Source: Rhodopseudomonas palustris (GTDB taxonomy: Bacteria > Pseudomonadota > Alphaproteobacteria > Rhizobiales > Xanthobacteraceae). From it: a stretch of 64,000 nt of DNA. The notes under the pieces are model-generated. The model searched no databases and was not told the origin of the DNA. It saw only the letters and a list, made by a program, of their open reading frames with translations. The stretch lies in assembly GCF_034479375.1 (NCBI RefSeq), contig NZ_CP140155.1, forward strand, positions 4,936,501-5,000,500, written 5' to 3'. How positions within the stretch are numbered: position 1 is the stretch's first letter; each line of letters begins with the position of its first letter. Position numbers and translations under genes: made by a program. Positions 36,257-44,904 of this stretch are shown here, piece by piece.

Positions 36257-36348
36257 GCGTCATGCCCGGGCTCGTCCCGGGAATCCACGCCTCAACAGCG
36301 TCGATGTGATCAAGAGCGTGGATGGCCGGGACAAGCCCGGCCATGACG
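36257..36348. repeat. Interspersed palindromic repeat, family D
   Basis: CGTCATGCCCGGGCTCGTCC / GGGAATCCACG faces CGTGGATGGCCGGGACAAGC / CCGGCCATGACG. The outer ends are complementary (CGTCATG…CATGACG), so the whole unit can fold as one cruciform. Confidence 0.8.
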
Positions 36349-36349
36349 G

Positions 36350-36594
36350 AGAATTCCAAAATTGAGGATCTCAAAAGAATAGGAGTGTGATCGGTTGGCA
36401 AAATTAGAATTTCATACCAATTTGTCTGATTCAAAGGCATCCATTTCTAATCTGCCGATGCTCGCTTCGTCACAACGAAAACCGTTCATCGCCGTCCGAT
36501 GCTAGATTCGTTGCAGCTTCGATGACGAGCCCTGCGGCGCGCAACGTGGATATTCCGCCGGGCGATCATTGCGACATTTGCGCGAGGACGGATG
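36350..36594. other. AT-rich non-coding stretch before the racemase gene
   Basis: From about 36350 to 36485 the base composition drops well below that of the surroundings (runs such as ttggcaaaattagaatttca), then returns to normal. No gene is supported; the one frame across it on the minus strand is a product of the adjacent repeat. It may hold the racemase promoter. Confidence 0.5.
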
Positions 36595-37317
36595 ATGAAG
36601 ACGATCGGCCTGATTGGCGGCATGAGCTGGGAGAGCACGGCGGTGTATTATCGCCGGCTCAACGAACAGGTGCGCAAGGCGCGCGGCGGGCTGCATTCCG
36701 CCGAGATCCTGATGCGCTCGGTCGATTTCGACACCATCGTCGCGATGCAGACCGCGGGCGACTGGGACGGCGCGACGCGCGTGCTGCAGAAGATCGCGCG
36801 GGAATTGCAGGCCGCCGGCGCCGATTGCGTGCTGATCTGCACCAACACCATGCACAAGCTCGCCGATGCGGTGCAGAGCGCGATCGAGATCCCGCTCCTG
36901 AACATCATCGACATCTGCGCGCAGGAATTGAAGCAGGCCGGCGCCCGCAAGCCGCTGCTGCTCGCCACCCGCTACACCATGGAACACGAGTTCTATCGCG
37001 AGCGGATGCGCCGCCGCCACGGCATCGAAACGCTGGTGCCCGAGGCCGACGACCGCACCGCCGTGCACGACATCATCTTCGGCGAACTGTGCTGCGGCAT
37101 CATTCGCGACGCCTCGCGGGAGCGCTACATGGAGATCATCGCGCGCGGACGTGCCGCGGGCGCCGACAGCGTGATTCTCGGCTGCACCGAGATCGGCCTC
37201 TTGATCCAGCCGGAGAACATTGATCTACCGGCTTACGATTCGACGCTGCTGCACGCCGATGCGGCCGTCGATTTCGCGCTCGGCGACGGGCCGCTCGGCC
37301 GCGCCGACGCAGCCTAG
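36595..37317 (+). CDS. Aspartate/glutamate racemase family protein (YgeA-like)
   Basis: 240 residues. Both catalytic Cys are present: LICTNTMHKLAD and VILGCTEIGLLIQ. The start KTIGLIGGMSWESTAVYY is typical of YgeA/RacX-type broad-range amino-acid racemases. Function would be interconversion of L- and D-amino acids in the cytoplasm; the preferred substrate is unknown. AGGA six bases before ATG 36595 supports it over ATG 36592. Confidence 0.9.
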   Translation: MKTIGLIGGMSWESTAVYYRRLNEQVRKARGGLHSAEILMRSVDFDTIVAMQTAGDWDGATRVLQKIARELQAAGADCVLICTNTMHKLADAVQSAIEIPLLNIIDICAQELKQAGARKPLLLATRYTMEHEFYRERMRRRHGIETLVPEADDRTAVHDIIFGELCCGIIRDASRERYMEIIARGRAAGADSVILGCTEIGLLIQPENIDLPAYDSTLLHADAAVDFALGDGPLGRADAA

Positions 37318-37322
37318 AGCCG

Positions 37323-37391
37323 CGGTTCTGATCCAGTCGGAACCGGAGCCCGGATACTTGATTTCGACGCGCGAACCGGCTTCCGGTTCGC
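37323..37391. promoter_or_regulatory. Two consecutive hairpins between the racemase and oxidoreductase genes
   Basis: CGGTTC-N11-GAACCG (37323-37345) is followed by the perfect GCGAACCGG-ctt-CCGGTTCGC (37371-37391). Both share the GGTTC/GAACC unit. There is no T run, so they are either a short repeat of the rhizobial GAACCGG type or a regulatory structure in the leader of the gene at 37422. Confidence 0.5.
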
Positions 37392-37421
37392 TCGAAAAGC
37401 CTCAGAGGGAGACGTCAGAGA

Positions 37422-38441
37422 ATGCGCGCAATGGTCCTGCGGGAACACGGGGGGCTCGACAAGCTCACTTACGATCCTAACTTTCCCGACCCCGACATCG
37501 GACCCGGCGACGTCCTGCTGCGCGTGCGCGCGACCTCTCTCAACTATCACGATATTTTCACCCGTCGCGGCATGCCGGGCATCAAGATCCCGCTGCCGGT
37601 GATCATGGGGCTCGACGTCGCCGGCGAGATCGTGAAGGTCGGCGAAGGCGTCGACGGCTGGAAGGCCGGCGACCGCGTGCTGGTCGATCCGCTCAACCGC
37701 GTCGAAGGCGGGCTGATGGGCGAGACCATGAACGGTGGCCTCGCCGAACTGTGCAAGGCGCGCGCGCATCAGCTCGTCCGCATCCCCGACAATGTCAGCT
37801 TCGAACAGGCGGCTGCATTGCCGGTCGCCTACGGCACCGCGCACCGCATGATGACCACCAACGGCCAGGTCAAGGCCGGCGAGAAGGTGCTGATCCTCGG
37901 CGCCTCCGGCGGCGTCGGCGTGTGCTGCGTGCAGCTCGCCAAGATCGCCGGCGCCTATGTGATCGCCTGCGCCGGCTCGGCCGAGAAAGGCGAGCGCCTG
38001 AAAGAGCTCGGCGCCGACGAAGTCATCCTCTACACGCAGGAAGACTTCATGAAGGTGGTTCGCGAGCGTCACGGCCGGCCGGCGCGAGTCGGCGGCGGCG
38101 GGTCGGAGAACGGCGGCGTCGACGTCGTCGTCAACTTCACCGGCGGCGACACCTGGGTGAAGTCGCTGCGCACGCTGAAGCTCGGCGGCCGCATCCTGAC
38201 CTGCGGCGCCACCGCGGGCTACGATCCGGCCGAGGATCTGCGGGTGATCTGGACGTTCGAATTGCAGGTCCGCGGCTCCAACGGCTGGGAGCGCGACGAC
38301 ATCGAGAAGCTGTTCGCGCTGCTGTCGTCGGGAACATTGACCGCGAAAGTCGATAAGGCCTTCCCGCTGGAGCAGGCGGCGGACGCGCTGGCGATGCTGG
38401 AAGACCGCACCGTGTTCGGCAAAGTCGTGGTGACGCCATGA
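37422..38441 (+). CDS. MDR-family oxidoreductase (zinc-binding dehydrogenase domain)
   Basis: 339 residues of the medium-chain dehydrogenase/reductase fold: LNYHDIFTRRGMPGIKIPLP, IMGLDVAGEIVKVGEGV, then the cofactor motif VLILGASGGVGVCCVQLAK. The position of the usual catalytic-zinc Cys is Asn (SLNYHD) and the four structural Cys are absent, so it probably acts as a zinc-independent NADPH-dependent quinone/enone or enoyl reductase. It overlaps the thioesterase gene by four bases (ATGA) and begins a three-gene run. Confidence 0.88.
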   Translation: MRAMVLREHGGLDKLTYDPNFPDPDIGPGDVLLRVRATSLNYHDIFTRRGMPGIKIPLPVIMGLDVAGEIVKVGEGVDGWKAGDRVLVDPLNRVEGGLMGETMNGGLAELCKARAHQLVRIPDNVSFEQAAALPVAYGTAHRMMTTNGQVKAGEKVLILGASGGVGVCCVQLAKIAGAYVIACAGSAEKGERLKELGADEVILYTQEDFMKVVRERHGRPARVGGGGSENGGVDVVVNFTGGDTWVKSLRTLKLGGRILTCGATAGYDPAEDLRVIWTFELQVRGSNGWERDDIEKLFALLSSGTLTAKVDKAFPLEQAADALAMLEDRTVFGKVVVTP

Positions 38442-38848
38442 GCGAGCCCCTCGACCAGGCCCAGATCGAGGCGATGCTGCAGGCGTCGCCGTTCATTGCG
38501 TTTCTCGGTCTCACGGTGACGTCGCTCGATGCGGCGAAGCAGGAGATCGTGATGCGGTCGCCGATGCGGCCGGAATTCGAGCGCGAGCCCGGCACCAAGC
38601 AATGGCACGGCGGCCCGATCGCCTCGATCATCGACACCGTCGGCGATTACGCGCTGGTGATGTTCGTCGGCCGCGGCCTGCCCACGATCAATTTCCGCGT
38701 CGACTATTTCCGCCCCGCGATCGACACCGCGCTGATCTCGACCGGCCGGGTGCGCCGGCTCGGCCGCACCGTCGGCGTCGCCGACGTCGACGTCCACGAC
38801 GAGAAGGGCGCGCTGATCGCGATCGGGCGCGCCACCTATGCGATTTGA
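38438..38848 (+). CDS. PaaI-type hotdog thioesterase
   Basis: 136 residues of the hotdog fold: FLGLTVTSLDAAKQEIVMRS, WHGGPIASIIDTVGDYALVM and TINFRVDYFRPA. The HGG-IASIID segment is the acyl-CoA thioesterase signature. Located between an enoyl-reductase-like gene and an SDR gene, it probably cleaves an acyl-CoA made or used by them; the chain length is unknown. Confidence 0.88.
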   Translation: MSEPLDQAQIEAMLQASPFIAFLGLTVTSLDAAKQEIVMRSPMRPEFEREPGTKQWHGGPIASIIDTVGDYALVMFVGRGLPTINFRVDYFRPAIDTALISTGRVRRLGRTVGVADVDVHDEKGALIAIGRATYAI

Positions 38849-38881
38849 ATCGATGAGAGTCGCACCGGAGCCGCCATCGCG

Positions 38882-39643
38882 ATGAAGCCGCTCGCCGACA
38901 GGATCGCTCTCGTCACCGGCGCCAGCCGCGGCATCGGGCGCGCGATCGCTGTCCGGCTGGCGCAGGACGGCGCCGTCGTCGGCCTGCATTATCGCGCCGA
39001 GCGCGACAAGGCCGCCGAGGCGCTCGACGAGATTCGCGGCGCCGGCGGCGACGGCTTCCTGATCGCCGCCGATCTCGCCGCTGCCGACGGCGCGGCGCAG
39101 CTCGCCGAAGCGCTGATCGCCGAGCTGCGCAGCCGGCGCGATCCGCCGGTCCTCGACATCCTCGTCAACAATGCCGGCATCGATGACCGCAAGACCATCG
39201 AACAGGTCACCGAAGCCGATTTCGACCGGATGCTGCAGGTCAACTTCAAGTCACCGTTCTTCCTGATCCAGAAGCTGCTGCCGGTGCTGGCCGATGGCGG
39301 CCGCATCATCAACATCTCGTCGATGGCGGCGCGGCTGTCGTTTCCCAATATGCCGGTCTACGCGCCGACCAAGGCGGCGCTGTCGACGCTGAGCCGCATC
39401 CTCGCGGCGCATCTCGGCCCGCGCGGCATCACCGTGAATGCGGTGCTGCCGGGCGCGACGGCGACCGATCTCAACCCTGCCGCGTCCGATCCGCAGCGCG
39501 CCACCGCGCTCCGCGACAGCATCGCGCTCGGCCGCATCGCGGGCCCGGACGACATCGCGCCGATCGTCGCCTTCCTCGCCTCGAAGGACGGCGGCTGGAT
39601 CACCGGCGAGACCATCGAAGCCAGCGGCGGTCAGCGCCTATGA
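38882..39643 (+). CDS. SDR-family oxidoreductase (FabG-like)
   Basis: 253 residues. TGASRGIGRAIA is the NAD(P) motif, LVNNAGID the structural motif, and the catalytic set is Ser in INISSMAA, Tyr and Lys in VYAPTKAAL. The C-terminal ITGETIEASGGQRL is typical of 3-oxoacyl-ACP reductases and related dehydrogenases. It starts 33 bp after the thioesterase. As FabG-like SDRs are diverse, the substrate is left open. Confidence 0.9.
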   Translation: MKPLADRIALVTGASRGIGRAIAVRLAQDGAVVGLHYRAERDKAAEALDEIRGAGGDGFLIAADLAAADGAAQLAEALIAELRSRRDPPVLDILVNNAGIDDRKTIEQVTEADFDRMLQVNFKSPFFLIQKLLPVLADGGRIINISSMAARLSFPNMPVYAPTKAALSTLSRILAAHLGPRGITVNAVLPGATATDLNPAASDPQRATALRDSIALGRIAGPDDIAPIVAFLASKDGGWITGETIEASGGQRL

Positions 39644-39827
39644 GATGCCCGACCGGCCGCGAGGGGTGTTCTGCGATGCCGGGGTCGGGCCGGAACAATC
39701 TTCCATCCGCGGCGCGCGCGACAGCACGTGTGGTCCAAACATTACAAAGCGGCGCCTCGTCGTCTTTCGCGTCGCCGCGCCTCTCCTGTAGACAGGGCGC
39801 GGGCTCCGCGTCGAAGGCAGGTGGGTA

Positions 39828-40292
39828 ATGGACCGGATCGATCTGAAGATACTCGGGTGCTTGCAGGAAGACGCCATGATGCCGGTCGCGGCGGTGGCGG
39901 AGAAGGCGGGGCTGTCGACCTCGCCGTGCTGGCGACGGATCCAGGCGCTGATCGAGAAGAAGATCATCCGCCGCCGGGTCGCGCTGCTCGACGCCGTCAT
40001 GGTCAACGTGCCGGTGACGGTGTTCGTCACGCTGAAGACCAGCCGGCATCACAGCAAATGGATGACCTCGTTCGCCCGCGAGATCGCCAAGATCCCGGAG
40101 GTCACCGAATTCTACCGGATGAGCGGCGAGGTCGACTATCTGCTGCGCATCGTGGTGCCCGACGTGGCGGCCTACGACAACGTCTACAAGCGGCTGATCA
40201 GCGCCGCCGAATTGTTCGACGTCAGTTCGAGCTTCGCGATGGAGACGATCAAATACTCCACCGCGCTTCCGCTCAACTACGCGAAGGTGTGA
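39828..40292 (+). CDS. Lrp/AsnC-family transcriptional regulator
   Basis: 154 residues: N-terminal winged HTH (MDRIDLKILGCLQEDAMMPV, AEKAGLSTSPCWRRIQALIE) and C-terminal RAM ligand-binding domain (EVTEFYRMSGEVDYLLRIVV). Lrp proteins of this size bind amino acids or related compounds. The downstream binding-protein gene begins 64 bp later, so it may sense that transporter's ligand. The preceding 184 bp hold no gene and should contain its promoter. Confidence 0.92.
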   Translation: MDRIDLKILGCLQEDAMMPVAAVAEKAGLSTSPCWRRIQALIEKKIIRRRVALLDAVMVNVPVTVFVTLKTSRHHSKWMTSFAREIAKIPEVTEFYRMSGEVDYLLRIVVPDVAAYDNVYKRLISAAELFDVSSSFAMETIKYSTALPLNYAKV

Positions 40293-40356
40293 GTCCGAAC
40301 GCGACAGAAGAGGTGAACAGTTGAACCACGGCAACGATCGGCGGATTGGAGAGAAC

Positions 40357-41607
40357 ATGATGGCTATCTATCGAACGACTGCGACCAGGCGACTGGCGAC
40401 GCTCGCGCTCTGCGCGGGGATCGCCGTCTCGGGGCTCGGCATCGGCGCCGCGACGGCGCAGCAGGCCGATTCGTCGCCGGTGCGGATCGGCGTGCTGACC
40501 GACATGTCGGGCCTGTTCGCGGACATCTCCGGTCCGGGCGCGGTCACGGCGGTGAAGATGGCGGTCGACGATTTCGGCGGCAAGGTGCTCGGCCGTCCGA
40601 TCGAGGTGCTGTCCGCCGATCACCAGAACAAGGCCGACGTCGCCGTGTCGCTGGCGCGCGAATGGATCGACGAGAAGAACGTGGCGATGCTCGCCGATCT
40701 GATGAATTCCTCGGTCGCGCTCGGCGTCATGGAGCTGACCAAGACCAAGGATCGTATCGCCATCGTCAACGGCGCCTCGACTTCGGTGATCACCAACGAG
40801 AAGTGCACGCCCAACAGCATCCACTACACCTGGGACACCTATGCGCTGGCGCGCGGCACTGCCAATGCGGTGGTCAAGCGCGGCAAGAAGAAATGGGCGA
40901 TCCTGCAGGCCGACTTCGCCTACGGCCACCAGCTCGCCAATGACAGCCGCCGCTTCGTCGAGGCGGCCGGCGGCAAGGTGGTGTCGGACATCAAGCATCC
41001 GATCAACACCAGCGACTTCTCGTCGTTCCTGCTGCAGGCGCAGAGCTCCGGCGCGGACGTGATCGCGCTCGCCAATGGCGGCGCCGACACCATCAACGCC
41101 ATCAAGTCGGCGGCCGAATTCGGCATCGGCCGCGACGGCAAGCAGCAGGTGGTCGGGCTGGCCATCAACCTCAATGACACCCGCGCGCTCGGCCTCGCCA
41201 ACGCGCAAGGGCTGCTGCTGACCGAGGCCTGGTACTGGGACCTCAACGACGAGACCCGCGCCTTCGCCAAGCGGTTCCAGGAGAAGTTCGGCAAGATGCC
41301 GACCTCGACCCAGGCCGGCGACTATTCCTCGACCATGCACTATCTGAAGGCGGTCGCCGCCGCCGGCACGCTCGACGCCCAGACCGTGATGGCCAAGATG
41401 CGCGAGACGCCGATCGACGATTTCTTCGCCAAGGGCGGCAAGATCCGGATCGACGGCCGCATGGTGCACGACATGTATCTCGCCGAAGTGAAGAAGCCGG
41501 CGGACTCCAAGGGCCCGTGGGACTTCTACAACATCCTCGAAACCATCCCCGGCGACCAGGCCTTCCGCCCGCTGTCGGAAAGCGCCTGCCCGCTGGTCAA
41601 GAAGTAA
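40357..41607 (+). CDS. ABC transporter substrate-binding protein (branched-chain amino-acid type)
   Basis: About 416 residues with a Sec signal peptide (basic start, ATLALCAGIAVSGLGIGAAT, cleavage near AQQ). The mature part is a type I periplasmic binding fold: VRIGVLTDMSGLFADISGPG, AVKMAVDDFGGKVLGRPIEV, WAILQADFAYGHQLAND. GGAGA before ATG 40357/40360 sets the start. No permease or ATPase gene is in the window, so it is an orphan or works with distant LivHMGF-like partners. In this bacterial group such proteins often bind aromatic or other organic acids. Confidence 0.9.
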   Translation: MMAIYRTTATRRLATLALCAGIAVSGLGIGAATAQQADSSPVRIGVLTDMSGLFADISGPGAVTAVKMAVDDFGGKVLGRPIEVLSADHQNKADVAVSLAREWIDEKNVAMLADLMNSSVALGVMELTKTKDRIAIVNGASTSVITNEKCTPNSIHYTWDTYALARGTANAVVKRGKKKWAILQADFAYGHQLANDSRRFVEAAGGKVVSDIKHPINTSDFSSFLLQAQSSGADVIALANGGADTINAIKSAAEFGIGRDGKQQVVGLAINLNDTRALGLANAQGLLLTEAWYWDLNDETRAFAKRFQEKFGKMPTSTQAGDYSSTMHYLKAVAAAGTLDAQTVMAKMRETPIDDFFAKGGKIRIDGRMVHDMYLAEVKKPADSKGPWDFYNILETIPGDQAFRPLSESACPLVKK

Positions 41608-41628
41608 GCGGTCGCTACGCACCCAAAC

Positions 41629-41722
41629 GTCGTCATGGCCGGGCTTGACCCGGCCATCCACGTCTTTAGCGCGGATTGCGCCCAAAGGACGTGGATGCCC
41701 GGCACAAGGCCGGGCATGACGA
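41629..41722. repeat. Interspersed palindromic repeat, family D
   Basis: CGTCATGGCCGGGCTTGACC / CGGCCATCCACG faces CGTGGATGCCCGGCACAAGG / CCGGGCATGACG. The frame through it gives the false peptide MAGLDPAIHVF, which is fused in frame to the next gene but is not part of it. Confidence 0.85.
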
Positions 41723-41760
41723 CCTCATTGCACTTCGATGAAGTCTCTCTGGAGTCCCTC

Positions 41761-43281
41761 ATGTCCTGGCCGTCCCGCAATCTCGGCTGCTGTTTCGATC
41801 CGTCGGCCGACCCCGACAAGGTCGCGATCTTCGATCTGCGCGATCAGGAGCGGCCGCAGGAGATCACTTACGCCGCGCTCGATGCCGCCTGCGATGCGGT
41901 GGCGCGCGGGCTGCTCGGCCGCGGCCTGAAGCGCGGCGACCGCGTCGGCATCCTGTCGCTGAATTCCGCGCCGATGATCGCGGCCTATCTCGGCATCATG
42001 CGGGCGGGCCTGGTCGCGGTGCCGATCTCGTTCAAGCTGGCGCGCGAGACGGTCGACTACATCGTCGGGGACGCCGATCTGCGCGCGGTGTTTCACGACC
42101 ACGACCGCGCCGCGATGGTGCCGGCCGGCGTGCTCGGCATCGATTTCGACGCGCCGGACGGTTATGCCGCGCTGCTCGATCCCGGCCCGTTCGTCGCGGT
42201 CGAACCGGTCGGCCGCGAGGTCGCGACCATCCTCTACACCTCGGGGTCGACCGGCATGCCGAAAGGCGTGCTGCTGTCGCACGAATCGCAGATGTGGGCG
42301 CTCGACACCGCGGCGCGCGCCGGCGACCGCTCGCAGCATCGCTACATCGTCGCAGCCCCGATGTTCCACATGAACGCGACGATCAGCGCCAAGACCGCGC
42401 TGCATGCCGGCGCCTCGATGGTGCTGCTGCCGTCGTTCGACGCCCGGCGCTACGCCCAGGCGATCGCGCAATATCGCGTCACCTGGCTGACCTCGGTGCC
42501 GACCATGCTGGCGATGATGGCGCGCGAGCAGGATCTGATCAAGACGCTCGACTTCTCCTCGGTGACCAATGTGATGATGGGCTCGGCGCCGCTGACCAAG
42601 CCGCTGGTCGAGAAGGTGCGCGGCATCTTCCCCGGCGCCGCGATCAGCAACGCCTACGGCACCACCGAGGCCGGCCCCGGTGTGTTCGGCCCGCATCCCG
42701 ACGGCCTGCCGCGCCCGGATACGGCGGTCGGCTATCCGACCGAGGGCGCGCTCGCCGAATTGCGCGAGGGCGCCTCGCCCGACGAGGGCGTGCTCTACAT
42801 GAAGAATCCGATGCTGATGGAGGGCTACAACAACCGGCCCGACAAGACCGCCGAAGTGATGCGCGACGGCTGGTATCGTTCCGGCGACATCATGCGACGC
42901 GACGAAAACGGCTTTTTCCATTTCCTCGGCCGCGCCGACGACATGTTCGTGGTCGGCGGCGAGAACGTCTGGCCCGGCGAGGTCGAAAAGCTGGTCGAGC
43001 GGATGCCGGGCGTGCATCAGGCCGCGGTGGTGCCGGTGCCGGACGAGATCAAGGGCACGCTGCCGTTCGCCTTCGTGGTGAAGCAGGACGGCGCCGCGAT
43101 CGACGAGGCCGCGGTCCGGAAATTCACCATCGACAACGGCCCGGCCTTCGCCCACCCGCGCTTCGTCGAATTCCGCGCCGCGATTCCGCTGTCGGCGACC
43201 AACAAGCCGGACCGGCGCGTTCTGACCGAGGAAGCCGAGCAGATCGCCGCAAAGCGCCGCGCGGCCGGCGAGCGGGGGTGA
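41761..43281 (+). CDS. Acyl-CoA synthetase (AMP-forming)
   Basis: 506 residues of the ANL superfamily: ILYTSGSTGMPKGVLLSHES is the P-loop, SNAYGTTEAGPGVFGP the adenine-binding block, GWYRSGDIMRRDENGFFHFL and GRADDMFVVGGENVWPGEVE the hinge, and SATNKPDRRVL holds the C-terminal catalytic Lys. It activates a carboxylic acid to its CoA thioester. GGAG six bases before ATG 41761 fixes the start after the repeat. With a binding-protein gene directly upstream, the substrate may be the imported acid. Confidence 0.92.
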   Translation: MSWPSRNLGCCFDPSADPDKVAIFDLRDQERPQEITYAALDAACDAVARGLLGRGLKRGDRVGILSLNSAPMIAAYLGIMRAGLVAVPISFKLARETVDYIVGDADLRAVFHDHDRAAMVPAGVLGIDFDAPDGYAALLDPGPFVAVEPVGREVATILYTSGSTGMPKGVLLSHESQMWALDTAARAGDRSQHRYIVAAPMFHMNATISAKTALHAGASMVLLPSFDARRYAQAIAQYRVTWLTSVPTMLAMMAREQDLIKTLDFSSVTNVMMGSAPLTKPLVEKVRGIFPGAAISNAYGTTEAGPGVFGPHPDGLPRPDTAVGYPTEGALAELREGASPDEGVLYMKNPMLMEGYNNRPDKTAEVMRDGWYRSGDIMRRDENGFFHFLGRADDMFVVGGENVWPGEVEKLVERMPGVHQAAVVPVPDEIKGTLPFAFVVKQDGAAIDEAAVRKFTIDNGPAFAHPRFVEFRAAIPLSATNKPDRRVLTEEAEQIAAKRRAAGERG

Positions 43282-43322
43282 TTACCGCTGCGGCCGAGGA
43301 ATACGGACCGAAGGCGGTATTT

Positions 43323-43375
43323 AGGCACCCGGTGCCTTACCCGGCTAAGGTACGCGACTTCGTTTCACTACGAAG
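43323..43375. terminator. Two small hairpins after the acyl-CoA synthetase gene
   Basis: AGGCAC-ccg-GTGCCT (43323-43337) and CTTCGT-ttcact-ACGAAG (43358-43375) lie 40-95 bp after the stop. They lack T runs, so any termination role is uncertain. A TTGACA (43391-43396) follows and may start the promoter of the next gene. Confidence 0.35.
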
Positions 43376-43521
43376 GGACAGCTTGGCAGATTGACATTTG
43401 CTGCACTGCGCTCAAGTGATGGGCCGAAAGTTGGGATTGAAAGGCGAAAGCGGATGGGCGGTGTCCCGCCGCGGCCGCCGCTGACCCGGCCGGATCGACG
43501 CGTAACCGCAGGAGCATGGAG

Positions 43522-43827
43522 ATGAGTGCCGTGGTTCGGATGTTCTATAATGTGCCGGTGATCGGCTGGCTGGTGAAGGATGCCGTCCACGGCACGCCCG
43601 AAGCCAAGTATTTCTTCGCCTTCAACATCGTGGTGCTGCTGATCGGCGGGATCTATTTCATCGGCTATCCGCTGCTGATCACGCTCGGGCTGATCGGATC
43701 CGCGGCCGGCCTGTCCGGCCTGGTGCTGCTGACCTGCGGCGACGCCTTCGACCGCCGCGCCGCCAAGGCCGTCGCCCGCGCCCCGGCCCCGCCGGTCCGC
43801 AAACCCTCGATGCGCCGGGCCGCCTGA
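43522..43827 (+). CDS. Small membrane protein of unknown function
   Basis: 101 residues. Two long hydrophobic segments (YFFAFNIVVLLIGGIYFIGY and ITLGLIGSAAGLSGLVLLT) form a probable two-helix membrane domain, followed by a basic, Pro-rich cytoplasmic tail. AGGAG at 43510-43514 is seven bases before ATG 43522, so this start is better than ATG 43516. No family is recognised. Confidence 0.7.
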   Translation: MSAVVRMFYNVPVIGWLVKDAVHGTPEAKYFFAFNIVVLLIGGIYFIGYPLLITLGLIGSAAGLSGLVLLTCGDAFDRRAAKAVARAPAPPVRKPSMRRAA

Positions 43828-43869
43828 GTCCGTTCTCGCGGCCACGGCCGCGGTCCGGGCTGGGTGCGA

Positions 43870-44904
43870 TCAGTTCTCTAGTCGCGCGCAGGTCTGCGCC
43901 AGGCGCTGCCATCCGGCGTCATCGCCCGGCAGGCCGAACCGATACAGTCGCGGGCTGTGCGCGAAGCCGCGGATCAGGATGCCCGCGCGCGCGAAGCGGT
44001 CGACCAGATCGCTTTCGTCCGCGCTCTCATACAGCCCGAACAGATCGGTGCCGCCGCACGGCCTGAGTTCGGCGGCCGCCAGCGTCGCGTCGAGCCGGCG
44101 GCGATCCTCGGCCAACCGGCTGCGCGCGGCCTCGATCCAGTCGCGGTCGCGCAGCGCCATGGTCGCGATCGCGCAGGCCGGGCCGGACGCCGCCCAGTCG
44201 CCGAGCAGATCGCGCCATCGCTGCGCCTCGTCGGCATTCATCGCGACGAAGCCGAGCCGCAGCCCGGCGAGGCCGAAGAATTTTCCCAGCGAGCGCAGCA
44301 CCACGACGCCGCGCCGCAGCGGTCCGCCGCGCAGCAGTGACGCTTCGGGCGCGAGATCGCCGAACGCCTCGTCGACCACGAGGCGCTTGCCGGCCGCGCT
44401 CCAGCGCTCCGCAAACGCCGCCAGCGCATCCTGCGCGATCAGGCGGCCGTCCGGGTTGTTCGGATTGACCAGCACCACGGCATCGAGTGGTGCTTGCAGA
44501 TCGGGCAGGGCGCTCAGCTCCTGCACCTCGGCGCCCGCCGCCCGCCAGGCGGCGGCGTGCGAGCCGTAGGTCGGCGCGAGGATGCCGACACAGGCGATCG
44601 CCCCTGGAGCCACCAGCACGCGCGGCGCCAGCCGGATCGCGATCTCGCTGCCGGGCACGGGCAGCATCGCGGCGCCGTCCGGCAGCCCATAAGCGCCCGC
44701 GGCGGCGGCGCACAGATCGTCGATTTCACTCGTCAGCGGCAGCCGCGCGAACCACGACGGCGGCAGCGGCGGGATCGGATAAGCGATCGGATTGATGCCG
44801 GTCGACAGATCGATCCAGGGCCGCGGTGCGTCGGGATAGCCTTTCTCCGCGACGTCGATACGGCCGCCGTGAATGCGCAGCGCCGTCGCCGCGTCTGCCG
44901 TCAA
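43870..44904 (-). CDS. cobC: Threonine-phosphate decarboxylase-like aminotransferase (cobalamin synthesis)
   Basis: 344 residues of the fold I PLP family: IDLSTGINPIAYPIPPLPPS, LVNPNNPDGRLIAQDAL, VVDEAFGDLAPEASLL and RSLGKFFGLAGLRLGFV with the PLP Lys. The STGINP start and overall length match CobC/CobD, which supplies aminopropanol phosphate for the nucleotide loop of cobalamin. A histidinol-phosphate aminotransferase is the main alternative. No other cob gene or B12 riboswitch is in the window; the small gene upstream overlaps it by four bases. Confidence 0.85.
   Translation of the reverse strand: MTADAATALRIHGGRIDVAEKGYPDAPRPWIDLSTGINPIAYPIPPLPPSWFARLPLTSEIDDLCAAAAGAYGLPDGAAMLPVPGSEIAIRLAPRVLVAPGAIACVGILAPTYGSHAAAWRAAGAEVQELSALPDLQAPLDAVVLVNPNNPDGRLIAQDALAAFAERWSAAGKRLVVDEAFGDLAPEASLLRGGPLRRGVVVLRSLGKFFGLAGLRLGFVAMNADEAQRWRDLLGDWAASGPACAIATMALRDRDWIEAARSRLAEDRRRLDATLAAAELRPCGGTDLFGLYESADESDLVDRFARAGILIRGFAHSPRLYRFGLPGDDAGWQRLAQTCARLEN

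Noticed and set aside
36168..36440. 90-residue minus-strand frame
   Set aside because: Contains MAGLVPAIHA and PGTSPGMT, which are translations of the family D repeat.
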